Of a stretch of DNA of 55,456 nt, positions 16,012 to 24,404 are shown one piece after another (positions within the stretch are counted from its first letter, which is position 1; every line of letters starts with the position of its first letter). Under the pieces are notes generated by a model. That model had not been told where the DNA came from. It ran no database searches and was given only the letters and a program-made list of their open reading frames with translations. Origin of the DNA: Acrocarpospora macrocephala (lineage in GTDB: Bacteria > Actinomycetota > Actinomycetes > Streptosporangiales > Streptosporangiaceae). The DNA is taken from positions 116,042-171,497 of the forward strand of contig NZ_BLAE01000009.1 of the NCBI RefSeq assembly GCF_009687865.1, in the 5' to 3' direction. A program made the translations under genes and the position numbers.

Positions 16012-16695
16012 ATGGGGTGGTGGCGTCGGTGGCGCGCCGGTCGCTTCTCGGCCGACGTGGTGTCCCGCCTCGGCGACTTCGGCCACCGGCTGGGCAGCGG
16101 GCCGCGGGCCGAGTTCCGCGCCCGGCTGCGGGACGAGCTGCTCAGAACCCACCAGAGCGAGCGTGTGCCGGCCGGGCAGCCGCCGCACGACCGTCCGTCG
16201 ATTCCGGCCGTTCGGCGCTGGATCCGGATGCGGCCGTGGGCCGGGCTCGGCGCGATGATCGTGGCCACGGTGGCCACCGCCATGGTGACCTACTCGACCG
16301 TCCCCGGCGACCTGCTCTACCCGCTCAAGCGGGCGGCCGAGTCGACCCTGCTGACGCTGACCACCAGCGACGCCGACCTGGCCGACCGGCAGATGACTGC
16401 GGCCAAGGCGCGGGCCGGGGAGGCGGCGGCGCTCTTACAGGCGGCCACCACGCCCAACCGCAAGGAGTTACTCAAAGAGACGCTGCAGGACATGGACACC
16501 ACCACCCGGGCCGCCCTCAACCGGGTCAAGCCGCGCGCCAAAGCCGACGCCAGAGCCCAGGCGAAGGTACGGACATTCGCGCGCGAGCAGCGCAATCGCA
16601 TCGAGGGCATGCTCCCCAAGCTGGACGAGGAGAACCGGGAGCGGGCCAACGAGTATCTGGTCTTCATCGACGGATACACGGTCGGCGGCTACTAA
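16012..16695 (+). CDS. DUF5667 membrane protein, positional counterpart of anti-sigma factor RsbN
   Basis: A 227-residue protein. The basic N-terminal cytoplasmic part (MGWWRRWRAGRFSADVVSRL) is followed by one transmembrane segment near 83-98 (GLGAMIVATVATAMVTYS). The DUF5667 signature TVPGDLLYPLKRAAES comes next, then an extended helical region with many Lys/Arg/Glu. It directly follows bldN, where Streptomyces has rsbN, a single-span anti-sigma factor. An anti-BldN role is inference from position, topology and the BldN-type promoter. The N-terminal ~75 residues would be the sigma-binding part. GGGAG sits seven bases before the ATG. Confidence 0.75.
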   Translation: MGWWRRWRAGRFSADVVSRLGDFGHRLGSGPRAEFRARLRDELLRTHQSERVPAGQPPHDRPSIPAVRRWIRMRPWAGLGAMIVATVATAMVTYSTVPGDLLYPLKRAAESTLLTLTTSDADLADRQMTAAKARAGEAAALLQAATTPNRKELLKETLQDMDTTTRAALNRVKPRAKADARAQAKVRTFAREQRNRIEGMLPKLDEENRERANEYLVFIDGYTVGGY

Positions 16696-16803
16696 CCCGC
16701 TGCGGCGGTCCAGATCACGACTTTCCCATCAATACCGAACCGTCATACGCCGCTAACAGTGCGTACCCGATCTCGTCCGTCTCGGCGGTTAAGCTGATGG
16801 GCT

Positions 16804-17673
16804 ATGAAGCGGCTACTGAGACGGCAGGACCCGGCGGAGATCGCGGCCGAGGCGGCGGGCGCGATGGCACCCGCGGCGGCCCCGCCCGTCGAACCTGACC
16901 TCGCGGCTGCGGCGTTCTTCGACGTGGACAACACGATGATCCGTGGCGCGTCGATCTACCATTTCGCCCGGGGGCTGGCCTCCCGTGGCCTGTTCACCAC
17001 CCGCGATCTGGTGCGTTTCGCGTTCGGGCAGGCGATGTTCCGGGTCAGGGGTGACGAGAACCCGGAGCATGTGGCCAAGGCCAAGGAGATGGCGCTCGCC
17101 TTCGTCGCGGGCCTCAAGGTGGAGGATGTGGTCCGCCTCGGCGAGGAGATCTACGACGAGGTGATGGCCGACCGCATCTGGTCGGGCGCCCGCGCCCTCG
17201 CCCAGGCCCACCTGGACGCCGGCCAGCGGGTCTGGCTGGTCACCGCCACCCCCGTGGAGCTGGCCCAGGTGATCGCCCGCCGCCTCGGCCTCACCGGCGC
17301 CCTCGGCACGGTCGCGGAAACCGACTCCGGCGCCTACACCGGCCGCCTCGTCGGCGACCTCCTGCACGGCCCCGCCAAAGCCGACGCCGTCCGCGCCCTG
17401 GCCCGCCAGGAAGGCCTCGACCTGACCCGCTGCTCCGCCTACAGCGACTCCGCCAACGACCTCCCCATGCTCTCCATCGTCGGCCACCCCTACGCCATCA
17501 ACCCCGACTCAGAACTCCGCGACCACGCCAAAGCCCAGGGCTGGGCCATCAAGGACTTCCGCACCGGCCGCAAAGCCACCATGATCGGCCTCCCCGTAGC
17601 CGCCGCCGCAGGCGCGGTGGCAGGCGGCGTCGCCGCCGGAATAGCCCTCCGAAAGCATTACAGAACCCACTAA
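16804..17673 (+). CDS. HAD-IB family phosphatase (SerB-like) with C-terminal hydrophobic segment
   Basis: A 289-residue HAD hydrolase. Motif I FFDVDNTM (Asp40, Asp42) is nucleophile and acid. Motif II is VTATPVEL, and the motif III/IV region is [11 protein letters not shown]. The cap region resembles phosphoserine-phosphatase-like HAD-IB proteins. A C-terminal Ala/Gly-rich hydrophobic segment ([21 protein letters not shown]) suggests membrane association. The same family is found in this block in M. tuberculosis (serB1) and Streptomyces. The substrate is not known; phospho-lipid head groups are possible because an acyltransferase gene is next door. The gene ends against a very large inverted repeat. 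Confidence 0.9.
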   Translation: MKRLLRRQDPAEIAAEAAGAMAPAAAPPVEPDLAAAAFFDVDNTMIRGASIYHFARGLASRGLFTTRDLVRFAFGQAMFRVRGDENPEHVAKAKEMALAFVAGLKVEDVVRLGEEIYDEVMADRIWSGARALAQAHLDAGQRVWLVTATPVELAQVIARRLGLTGALGTVAETDSGAYTGRLVGDLLHGPAKADAVRALARQEGLDLTRCSAYSDSANDLPMLSIVGHPYAINPDSELRDHAKAQGWAIKDFRTGRKATMIGLPVAAAAGAVAGGVAAGIALRKHYRTH

Positions 17674-17679
17674 GGGTTA

Positions 17680-17900
17680 CTCGCCGTTATCCGGCGCCGT
17701 TTACCTCCGCGCTGCGTCTCGCCGCACCGGCGCCAAGAGGGACCTCCCGGCCGAGAGCCAACAGCCAATGCCGAGAGCCAAGAAACCGCCCGGCCGAGAG
17801 CCAACAGTCAATAGTGTGCGTGGAGTCGATGCCTCGGCCCCTTTTGGCGCCGGTGCGGCGAGACGCATCACCTGCGTGAACGGCGCCGGATAACGGCGAG
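17680..17900. repeat. 221-bp composite inverted repeat with internal direct repeats
   Basis: Two perfect paired arms are visible: 17680-17701 with 17879-17900 (22 bp) and 17713-17736 with 17844-17867 (24 bp). An 11-nt unpaired internal loop separates them on each side. The 107-nt interior holds a 24-bp direct repeat beginning CCCGGCCGAGAGCCAACAG (17746-17769 and 17789-17812, one mismatch) and a partial third copy at 17770-17781. It fills the gap between the convergent HAD and acyltransferase genes. It could act as a two-way terminator or be a MITE-like or dispersed structured element. No ORF is inside it. Confidence 0.85.
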
Positions 17901-17913
17901 GAGCCTGGTGCGT

Positions 17914-18720
17914 TCAGCGGTGGAACGCAGGGCCGCGGCGCTCGCGTAGGGCGTCGAGTTGGTGTTGGAGGGTTTCGCGTACCTGGTCGGTGAGGTTGAA
18001 GACGGTCATGGGGTCGTCGGCGTCGCTGGGGGTGGTTTTGATGGGTTCGCCGAACTCGATCAGCCATTTGGAGGGGAGCGGGATCAGGCCGAAGGCTCCC
18101 AGCCAGGGGAAGAACGGGGTCATCGGCAGGTAGGGGAGGCCGAGCATGCGGGCGAGCAGGGTGAAATCGCCGATCTTCGGGTAGATCTCCTCAGCGCCGA
18201 CGATCGCGCAGGGGACGATGGGGACGCCGGCGCGCATGGCGGTGGACACGAAGCCGCCCCGGCCGAAGCGTTGCAGGCGGTAGCGGTGGGTGAAGGGTTT
18301 GCCGACGCCTTTGAAGCCTTCCGGGAAGACGCCGACGAGTTCGCCCTTGCGGAGCAGGCGGTCGGCGTCTTCGGGGCAGGCGAGGGTGTGGCCGAACTTT
18401 CTGGACAGGTGGCTCAGGGTCGGCAGGCGGTAGACGAGGTCGGCGGCCAGGAGCCGTACGGCGCGGTGAGCTTCGTCGTGGAGGCAGACCTGGAGCATGA
18501 GCGCGTCCAGCGGAAGCGTGCCGGAGTGGTTGGCGACGATCAGCGCGCCGTCGGCGGGCACATGCTCGAGTCCGGAGGTCTCCACCCGGAACCAGTGCCG
18601 GTAGAGCGGGCGGAGCAGCTCCAGCAGGACGGTGTCGGTGAGTTCGGGGTCATAGCCGAACTCGTCCACCTCGTAGTCGCCCGAAACCCGCCGCCGGACG
18701 AACGCGAGCAGCTCTTTCAC
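17914..18720 (-). CDS. Lysophospholipid acyltransferase family protein (PlsC-like)
   Basis: A 268-residue acyltransferase of the PlsC superfamily, probably transferring acyl groups in phospholipid or glycolipid synthesis at the membrane. Motif I reads VANHSGTLPLD, which places the Asp six residues after His rather than the usual four. The motif III region is VFPEGFKGVGKPF, and motif IV is PIVPCAIVGAEE. The block homologue in M. tuberculosis lies beside galE2, as here. The ATG overlaps the SDR gene stop by 4 bp, so they are co-translated. The 3-prime end abuts the 221-bp inverted repeat. Confidence 0.88.
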   Translation of the reverse strand: MKELLAFVRRRVSGDYEVDEFGYDPELTDTVLLELLRPLYRHWFRVETSGLEHVPADGALIVANHSGTLPLDALMLQVCLHDEAHRAVRLLAADLVYRLPTLSHLSRKFGHTLACPEDADRLLRKGELVGVFPEGFKGVGKPFTHRYRLQRFGRGGFVSTAMRAGVPIVPCAIVGAEEIYPKIGDFTLLARMLGLPYLPMTPFFPWLGAFGLIPLPSKWLIEFGEPIKTTPSDADDPMTVFNLTDQVRETLQHQLDALRERRGPAFHR

Positions 18721-19742
18721 CGGACCAGACCCGCGAGCGCGTCCACCACGGCGAGTGGCAGATTGCTGGTCAGTCCACGCGAGCGCAGGAAGTCGGCGTA
18801 GGCGGCGGCCGTGTCGTAGGCGAAGGTCCAGCCGAGCTCGGCGACCAAGCGGGAGGAGTCCACCGCCCGCCCGTGACTCATCAGCGCCACCTGCTCGGGC
18901 GAGTAGTCCACCTGGTCGAGCCCCCGGGCCAGCTCACCAAGGAGCCGGAACGCGGGACCGGGCACCGGCAGCGTGGGCCGCCCCGCCCGCCGCACGCACT
19001 GCGACAGCAGCAGCACCCCGTCCCCGGCCGCGTTGAACGTGCCAGGATGATCCTCGGTGGCGGTCCTGCGCAACACCTCGACCGCGTCGTCCTCGTGGAT
19101 GAACTGCAGCCGGGGATCGAAGCCGAGCACGGTCGGCAGCACCGGCTGGGTGAAGAACCGGGTCAGCGGCGAGTCCACCCCCGGACCCATCAGGTTGGCG
19201 AAACGCAGCGTCGTCACGGCCACATCCGGACGCCGCCGGGCGAACCCGCGCACGAAGCCTTCCACCTCGACCGTGTCCTTGCCGTACCCGGACGTGGGCG
19301 GCTCGGCGGGCTCGCTGCTCTCGGTGAAGACCGCCGGATCCAGCGGCGAGGAGCCGTACACGACCGTGCTGGAACGCACCACGACCCGGCGCACCGTGTC
19401 CGACCGCTGGCAGGCGGCCAGCAGCTGCAGGGTGCCGATGACATTGTGCTCTTTCATCGCCGACCGGCTCAGGGCCGGTCCGCTGAGCAGGCTCATGTGC
19501 ACCACGGTGTCGATGTCGCACGCGGCGATCACCCGGGTGATATCCGGGCTGCGCAGATCGACGTGGACGAACTCCAGCGAATCACGGAGTTGGGCGCCGC
19601 CATCCCGCCCATCGCGCTCAGGCGACGTCGGCGGCACCGTATCGACTCCGATGACCCGGATGCCCGGGTCGGCTGCGAGCACGGCCGCCACGCGGGCGCC
19701 GATGTGTCGGCCGACCCCTGTGACCAGCACGGTGTGGGTCAT
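18717..19742 (-). CDS. NAD-dependent epimerase/dehydratase family protein (extended SDR)
   Basis: A 341-residue extended SDR. The Rossmann motif TGVGRHIG is at residues 8-15, followed by VIGVDTVPP for NAD binding. Downstream are DTVVHMSLL and SSTVVYGSS. At the catalytic Tyr the protein reads TSGYGKDTVEVE, which does not show the canonical Tyr-x3-Lys spacing, so the chemistry is uncertain. It corresponds by position to galE2 (Rv0501) of M. tuberculosis, from memory. A sugar nucleotide substrate would be a natural guess but is unproven. It is coupled to the downstream acyltransferase. Confidence 0.85.
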   Translation of the reverse strand: MTHTVLVTGVGRHIGARVAAVLAADPGIRVIGVDTVPPTSPERDGRDGGAQLRDSLEFVHVDLRSPDITRVIAACDIDTVVHMSLLSGPALSRSAMKEHNVIGTLQLLAACQRSDTVRRVVVRSSTVVYGSSPLDPAVFTESSEPAEPPTSGYGKDTVEVEGFVRGFARRRPDVAVTTLRFANLMGPGVDSPLTRFFTQPVLPTVLGFDPRLQFIHEDDAVEVLRRTATEDHPGTFNAAGDGVLLLSQCVRRAGRPTLPVPGPAFRLLGELARGLDQVDYSPEQVALMSHGRAVDSSRLVAELGWTFAYDTAAAYADFLRSRGLTSNLPLAVVDALAGLVR

Positions 19743-19808
19743 TGCCGCCTCGCAAGATGGTGCACGGTCGCTCGCCCATATCTGACCACGGGCGAGCGGC
19801 TCCGTCGG

Positions 19809-19907
19809 TTACTTCTTGTTTCTGCGCTGGATGCGCGTCTTCTTCAGCAGCTTGCGGTGCTTCTTCTTCGCCATGCGCTTACGACGCTTCTTGATGACAG
19901 AGCCCAC
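19809..19907 (-). CDS. Small ribosomal subunit protein bS22 (AURKAIP1/COX24 domain)
   Basis: A 32-residue, extremely basic peptide starting at GTG 19907: [19 protein letters not shown], then [13 protein letters not shown]. This is the typical actinobacterial bS22 sequence, a small 30S-associated protein easily missed by gene callers. GGGGG lies about four bases upstream of the GTG. It stands between the bdtA-like gene and the SDR gene, the same order as Rv0500A-Rv0500B-galE2 in M. tuberculosis as I remember it. Confidence 0.93.
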   Translation of the reverse strand: MGSVIKKRRKRMAKKKHRKLLKKTRIQRRNKK

Positions 19908-20062
19908 GGGACCCCCAGGAGTCGGTTGCCGAGCCGGTGCGCGCTCGCACACCGGCTCAACAGACTACCGGCGATCGACCGTCGATCGCTCCCCCGGGGG
20001 GATCCCATTGAGCCACTAATGAACCATCGCCTGGTGAGCGTTGGTTCCGCCGCCTGGTTACT

Positions 20063-20266
20063 TCATCCAGCCTCGATGAAAGCATCCCTCAGATAGTCGT
20101 GGACTGCCTGTTCGGGCACTCTGAAGGATCGGCCTACCCTGATGGCCGGCAACTCACCCGAGTGCACGAGCCGGTACACCGTCATCTTGGACACCCGCAT
20201 GACCGTGGCCACTTCAGCCACCGTCAGGAACTTCACCTCGCTGAGAGGTCTTTCGCCTGCACCCAT
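20063..20266 (-). CDS. bdtA: Excisionase-type small HTH DNA-binding protein (BdtA-like)
   Basis: A 67-residue protein that is almost entirely one winged-HTH: FLTVAEVATVMRVSKMTVYR, LVHSGELPAIRVGRSFRVPE. Actinobacterial homologues are annotated as excisionase family; in Streptomyces this is the BdtA/SCO3328 type, as I recall it. It is a chromosomal regulator and no integrase is nearby. ATG 20266 is preferred over the upstream start at 20314 because AAGAGG stands seven bases before it. It lies in a conserved pair with bS22. Confidence 0.85.
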   Translation of the reverse strand: MGAGERPLSEVKFLTVAEVATVMRVSKMTVYRLVHSGELPAIRVGRSFRVPEQAVHDYLRDAFIEAG

Positions 20267-20568
20267 CGGACGCCTCTTCCGCACGTGTTTACGGGTTATC
20301 CCCACTGGTGCCATTGCTCACGCACGTGTACTGCCGTCAGCGTAAGTCGCGACCCCGAGAAGGCAAACCCCCCATTTCATCAGTCCTCGGGGGCTCGTGC
20401 CGCCGAAACCGGGAAAATCGCTGGCCAGCAGCCGGACCGTGCCCCTCGCCAAGATCTTGGAACGGACCAACTTCTCTCACATTAGAGTCGCTCAGGCCCA
20501 CAAAAAAGTTGGCAACCGGTCGACACACTGGTGCAAAAGCGGGCGCGAAATACCCCAAATGGGCGGTC
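20267..20568. other. 302-bp non-coding region upstream of the BdtA-like gene
   Basis: No convincing ORF; a 73-codon minus ORF here has atypical composition. It holds a perfect 12-bp palindrome CCAAGATCTTGG (20449-20460) and a 7-bp arm pair CCAACTT/AAGTTGG (20467-20473 and 20506-20512) around an A-run. The bdtA promoter must lie here. I see no clear -35/-10 pair and no BldN-type promoter. Confidence 0.5.
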
Positions 20569-21351
20569 CTAAAGCCCAGCGGTGATCCAAGCCAGCAGGT
20601 ACCGGGTCAACGGACCGTAATATCTGGGGAGCACATTGTCATCAAGCGGCACAGTCACCGCGATTTTCCCCTCTGCCTCCCCGACGAAGAGGCCGGGGTC
20701 GTTACTGTCCGCGAAGGCCACCGTCTCAATTCCGGCCTCGCCGGCCGCCCCGGCCCAGCCGTGGTCGGCGATCACGAAGTCCGGCCGCTCCTCGGCCAGC
20801 ATCGCCCGCATCGGGGCGGCGTCGTGGGTGTGCACCAGCGCGCCGCCGTCGTCGAGCAGGGCGACGTCCTCGATGTACCTGATCCGCCTGCGGCGGCCGT
20901 ACGAGCCGGGCTGGTACATCCAGCCCTCGGCCGGGGTGACCAGGGTTGCGCCGTGCGCGGCCAGAAACCGGGCCAGGGCCAGGTGGATGACCATGATCCC
21001 GGTGGGGTGCCCGGTGGCCAGGGTGAACCGGCTGCCCGGCCGGCTCAGGGCGGCCGCGATGCGGTCGCCCATCGCCTCGGTGGCGGCGACCGTGCGCTCG
21101 GGGTCGATGGTGTCCTGGCCGTAGCGGTGTTCCGGGTCGGCGATCACCCCGGCCGACTTGGCCATCAGCGCCAGCACGTCCCGGTAGCTCCAGGTGCTCT
21201 CGAAGGTGAGCCCGAGCAGGTAGTGCGGGTCCCCGACGGCCAGCGAGCGGTAGTGGTCGAGATTGTTGTCCCGGGGTGTCGCCACGTCGCCGGCGACTTG
21301 AGTGCGGACGAGCTGTTCGATCAGTTCGTCGCGCGTGGGGGCTTTCGTCAT
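20569..21351 (-). CDS. Conserved actinobacterial phosphatase-annotated protein
   Basis: A 260-residue soluble protein found widely in actinobacteria and usually annotated only as phosphatase. Seen: VAGDVATPRDNNLDHYRSLA near the N-terminus, HRYGQDTIDPERTV, ATGHPTGIMVIHLALARFL, then DFVIADHGWAGAAGEAGIET and ADSNDPGLFVGEAEGKI. The repeated His/Asp/Asn motifs suggest a metal-dependent hydrolase, but the mechanism and substrate are unclear to me. It overlaps acuC by 4 bp. The C-terminus ends within 20 residues of the YYGPLTRYLL motif, as in relatives. Confidence 0.7.
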   Translation of the reverse strand: MTKAPTRDELIEQLVRTQVAGDVATPRDNNLDHYRSLAVGDPHYLLGLTFESTWSYRDVLALMAKSAGVIADPEHRYGQDTIDPERTVAATEAMGDRIAAALSRPGSRFTLATGHPTGIMVIHLALARFLAAHGATLVTPAEGWMYQPGSYGRRRRIRYIEDVALLDDGGALVHTHDAAPMRAMLAEERPDFVIADHGWAGAAGEAGIETVAFADSNDPGLFVGEAEGKIAVTVPLDDNVLPRYYGPLTRYLLAWITAGL

Positions 21352-22511
21352 GGCATCGGGTCCAGACCGTGGAGGGGGAAGACCGCGTTCCGGGTGGCCA
21401 TGATGGCGCGGTCAATGGGGTCCGCCGGGTCGAAACCCTGGGCGATATCACGATATTCCGGATTTCGGCCGTCGGTCATCGTGAGCGGCGGGACCTCGCC
21501 GGTCCGCTGCCGCACGAACGCGCGCCACTCGTCCGGCGTCCGCGTCTCGGGGTCCACCGGCACTCCGGCGGCCTCGGCGATCAGATGGGTCCAGGCCCGG
21601 GGAACCACCTGGACCAGCTCGTAGCCACCGCCCCCGGTCGCCACCCACCGCCCGCCGGCCGTCTCGTGCGCGAGCTTGTGCAGCTCCTGGTACGCCGTGC
21701 GCTGCCCGTCCAGGCTCAGCATCAGATTGGCCAGCGGATCCAGCGCATGGCTGTCGCACCCCTGCTGGCTCACCAGGACCTGCGCGTCGAACTCCCGCAG
21801 CAGCGGCGGCACCACCGCGTGAAAGGCCCGCAGCCACCCCTGATCACCGCAGCCCGCCGGAAGCGCCACATTCACCGCGCTGCCCGCGATTCCGGTCTCC
21901 TCCGGATATCCGGTGCCCGGGAAGAGGGTGCGCGGCGACTCGTGCAGGCTGATCGTCAGCACCCGGGGGTCGTCGTAGAACATCGCCTGCACCCCGTCGC
22001 CGTGGTGCACGTCCACGTCCACGTACGCGACCTTCGACGCCCCCTGCTCCAGCAGCCACGCGATCGCGAGTCCCGGATCGTTGTAGACGCAGAAACCGCT
22101 CGCGCGCGCGGGCATCGCGTGATGCAGCCCGCCCGCCACGTTGATCGCGTGCTCCGCCTCCCCCAACCAAACGGCTCTGGCGGCGGCCAGCGTGGCTCCG
22201 GCGACGAGCGCGGAGGCCTCGTGCACGCCCACGAAGGCGGGATTGTCCGGCGTGCCGAGCCCGGCGTTCAGGTCGGGCCTGCCGGTCTTGGAGACCCGCT
22301 TGACCGCGTCGATGTAGTGCCGCTCGTGCACCAGGCCGAGCTCGTCGTCCTCGGCGGGGGCGCATCCGACCAGCTCCACCGCGTCCAGCACGCCGAGCTC
22401 GCGGGCCAGCGCCATGGTGAGCTCGACCCGGACCGGCGCGAGTGGATGCTGTGGCCCGAAGTCGTACGACGTCAGCGCGTCATCCCAAACCACCCGCACC
22501 GCGTCGCTCAT
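21348..22511 (-). CDS. AcuC-like histone-deacetylase-family protein
   Basis: A 387-residue zinc hydrolase of the arginase/deacetylase fold. Key motifs are the GGLHHA tandem His, the metal site DVDVHHGDG, and ISLHESPRTLFPGTG. Later come the GCDSHALDPL metal Asp region and TGGGGY. Family members remove acetyl groups from lysines or small polyamines; AcuC deacetylates acetyl-CoA synthetase in Bacillus. The target here is unknown. It begins at ATG 22511, 22 bp after the ABC permease gene, and overlaps the phosphatase gene by 4 bp. It may be part of the same transcript. Confidence 0.9.
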   Translation of the reverse strand: MSDAVRVVWDDALTSYDFGPQHPLAPVRVELTMALARELGVLDAVELVGCAPAEDDELGLVHERHYIDAVKRVSKTGRPDLNAGLGTPDNPAFVGVHEASALVAGATLAAARAVWLGEAEHAINVAGGLHHAMPARASGFCVYNDPGLAIAWLLEQGASKVAYVDVDVHHGDGVQAMFYDDPRVLTISLHESPRTLFPGTGYPEETGIAGSAVNVALPAGCGDQGWLRAFHAVVPPLLREFDAQVLVSQQGCDSHALDPLANLMLSLDGQRTAYQELHKLAHETAGGRWVATGGGGYELVQVVPRAWTHLIAEAAGVPVDPETRTPDEWRAFVRQRTGEVPPLTMTDGRNPEYRDIAQGFDPADPIDRAIMATRNAVFPLHGLDPMP

Positions 22512-22533
22512 GCCATGAAATTACCGCATCACC

Positions 22534-23718
22534 TCATTCGGCCCGCAGCGCCACCACCGGATCGAGCTTGCCCGCCCGCCGCGCCGGGGCCACCCCGAAG
22601 AACACCCCGACCCCGACCGACACGCCGAACGCGAGGGAGATCGACCACCAGGTGATCGCGGCCGGGACCGGCGAGACCGCCGCGATCAGCAGCGCCCCGC
22701 CGACCCCGAGCAGGATGCCGATCACCCCGCCGATGGTGGTCAGCAGCACGGCCTCGATCAGGAACTGGCCGAGGATGTCGCGCTGCCGCGCCCCGAGCGC
22801 CTTGCGTAGCCCGATCTCCTTGGTCCGCTCGCGCACGCTGACCAGCATGATGTTGGAGACGCCGACCCCGCCGACCAGCAGCGAGATGCCCGCGATGGCG
22901 GCCAGCACGCCGGTCAGCATGCCGAGCACGGTGCCGATGGTGCCCAGCAGCTGGGTCTGGGTGACGGCCGAGAACTTCTCGCCCGGGTAGCGCTGGACCA
23001 GCGCGTCCACCACCTTGCGCTGGAGCGGCTCGATCTCGTCGGGTCCGGACGCGCCGACCGCGATACCGTTGATCCTGGCCACCCCGATCAGGCGCTGCGC
23101 GGTGGTGACCGGCACGTGCACCTCCTGGTCGCGGGCCACCCCGAAGGTCGCGCCGACCTTCTCGTAGACGCCGATGACCCGGAACCGCACCCCGGAGATG
23201 GTGGCCTGGCGGCCGACCGGGTCCACGTCGCCGAACAGCCGGGCGGCCACCTCGGAACCGAGGATCACCACCCGGCGGCGGGTGTCCACGTCGGTCTCGG
23301 TGAGGTATCTGCCGCGCCGCAGCGGCCGATCGAAGATGTTGGGCAGGAACTGGTCGGTGCCGAGCACGGTCACGAACGCCTCGTCCCGGCCGACCCTGAT
23401 CGTCTCGCCGGACTGCACGGAGACGGTCACCCGGGATTCGTCGCCGACCACCCGGCGGACGTAGGCGACGTCGGTGAGGTCCAGGCGGCTCTGGGTGGGG
23501 GCGGCGGCGAAGTTCAGCTGGCCGGGCACGACCAGGATGATGTTGCTGCCGAGCCCGGCGATCTCCTGTTCGATCGCGTTCTTGGCGCCGGTGCCGATGG
23601 CGACCAGGACCACCACGGCGGCCACGCCGATGATCACGCCCAGCATGGTCAGCCCGCTGCGGAGCCGGTTGACGCGCAGGGCTTCCAGCGCCATCCGGAG
23701 CGCTTCCGCGGTTCTCAC
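22534..23718 (-). CDS. MacB-type ABC transporter permease
   Basis: A 394-residue permease with the MacB/FtsX layout. The first transmembrane helix is near 20-45 (SGLTMLGVIIGVAAVVVLVAIG), followed by a ~210-residue extracytoplasmic MacB_PCD domain. Three helices end the protein (GISLLVGGVGVSNIMLVSVRERTKEIG is the classic signature). These exporters use mechanotransmission to move peptides, lipoproteins or drugs rather than a classic channel. It overlaps the ATPase gene by 4 bp. Together with the adaptor gene it makes a complete tripartite exporter. Confidence 0.93.
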   Translation of the reverse strand: MRTAEALRMALEALRVNRLRSGLTMLGVIIGVAAVVVLVAIGTGAKNAIEQEIAGLGSNIILVVPGQLNFAAAPTQSRLDLTDVAYVRRVVGDESRVTVSVQSGETIRVGRDEAFVTVLGTDQFLPNIFDRPLRRGRYLTETDVDTRRRVVILGSEVAARLFGDVDPVGRQATISGVRFRVIGVYEKVGATFGVARDQEVHVPVTTAQRLIGVARINGIAVGASGPDEIEPLQRKVVDALVQRYPGEKFSAVTQTQLLGTIGTVLGMLTGVLAAIAGISLLVGGVGVSNIMLVSVRERTKEIGLRKALGARQRDILGQFLIEAVLLTTIGGVIGILLGVGGALLIAAVSPVPAAITWWSISLAFGVSVGVGVFFGVAPARRAGKLDPVVALRAE

Positions 23719-24404
23719 GACGACCCCGTGTCGAGCTCGATGACGCCGTCCCTGACGTGGATCTGGCGGCGGGCCCGGCCCGCGACCTCGGGTTCGTGGG
23801 TGACCAGGATGACCGCGACACCGCTGTCGGCGTTGAGGCGTTGCAGCAGGTTCATCACCTCGGCGCCGTTGCGGGAGTCCAGGTTGCCGGTCGGCTCGTC
23901 GGCGAGCACCACCTTGGGGTCGCCGACGAGGGCGCGGGCGATGGCGACCCGCTGCTGCTCGCCGCCAGACATCTGGGCGGGGCGGTGGGCCAGCCGGTGC
24001 GCCAGGCCGACGGCTTCCAGGGCGGCTCTGGCCCGGGTCCGGCGTTCGGCGCGGGGCACGCCGCGGTAGACGAGCGGAAGGGCCACGTTGTCCAGGGCCG
24101 AGGTTCTGGCCAGCAGGTGGAAGGACTGGAAGACGAAGCCGATGGTCTGGTTGCGTAACTCGGCCAGTTCGGTGTCGGTGAGCGTGGCGACGTCGACGCC
24201 GCCAACCCGGAGGGTGCCGGAGGTGGGGCGGTCCAGGCAGCCGAGCAGGTGCATGAGGGTGGACTTGCCGGAACCGGACGGGCCGATGATCGCGGCGAAT
24301 TCCCCGGATGCGACGGTGAGATCGACGCCTCTGAGCGCCTCCACCGAGACGCCTTCCAGCTGGTAGGAGCGGGTCAGGGCGACCGCCTCGAAGGCCGGGG
24401 TCAC
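23715..24404 (-). CDS. MacB/LolD-type ABC transporter ATP-binding protein
   Basis: A 229-residue ATPase. Walker A is GPSGSGKST, the Q-loop region is IGFVFQSFHLL, the signature is MSGGEQQR, Walker B is VVLADEPTGNLD, and the H-loop is LVTHEPEVA. Sequence features match the MacB/LolD subfamily that pairs with the downstream permease. It overlaps the adaptor gene upstream and the permease downstream by 4 bp each. Confidence 0.95.
   Translation of the reverse strand: MTPAFEAVALTRSYQLEGVSVEALRGVDLTVASGEFAAIIGPSGSGKSTLMHLLGCLDRPTSGTLRVGGVDVATLTDTELAELRNQTIGFVFQSFHLLARTSALDNVALPLVYRGVPRAERRTRARAALEAVGLAHRLAHRPAQMSGGEQQRVAIARALVGDPKVVLADEPTGNLDSRNGAEVMNLLQRLNADSGVAVILVTHEPEVAGRARRQIHVRDGVIELDTGSS

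Noticed and set aside
20063-20266. Excisionase-type HTH as a sign of a prophage or integrated element
   Set aside because: There is no integrase, attachment site or phage gene nearby. This small HTH is a conserved chromosomal gene next to bS22 in actinobacteria.
20337-20558. 73-codon minus ORF upstream of the BdtA-like gene
   Set aside because: Atypical composition, no ribosome-binding site, and it includes palindromes that fit a regulatory region better.
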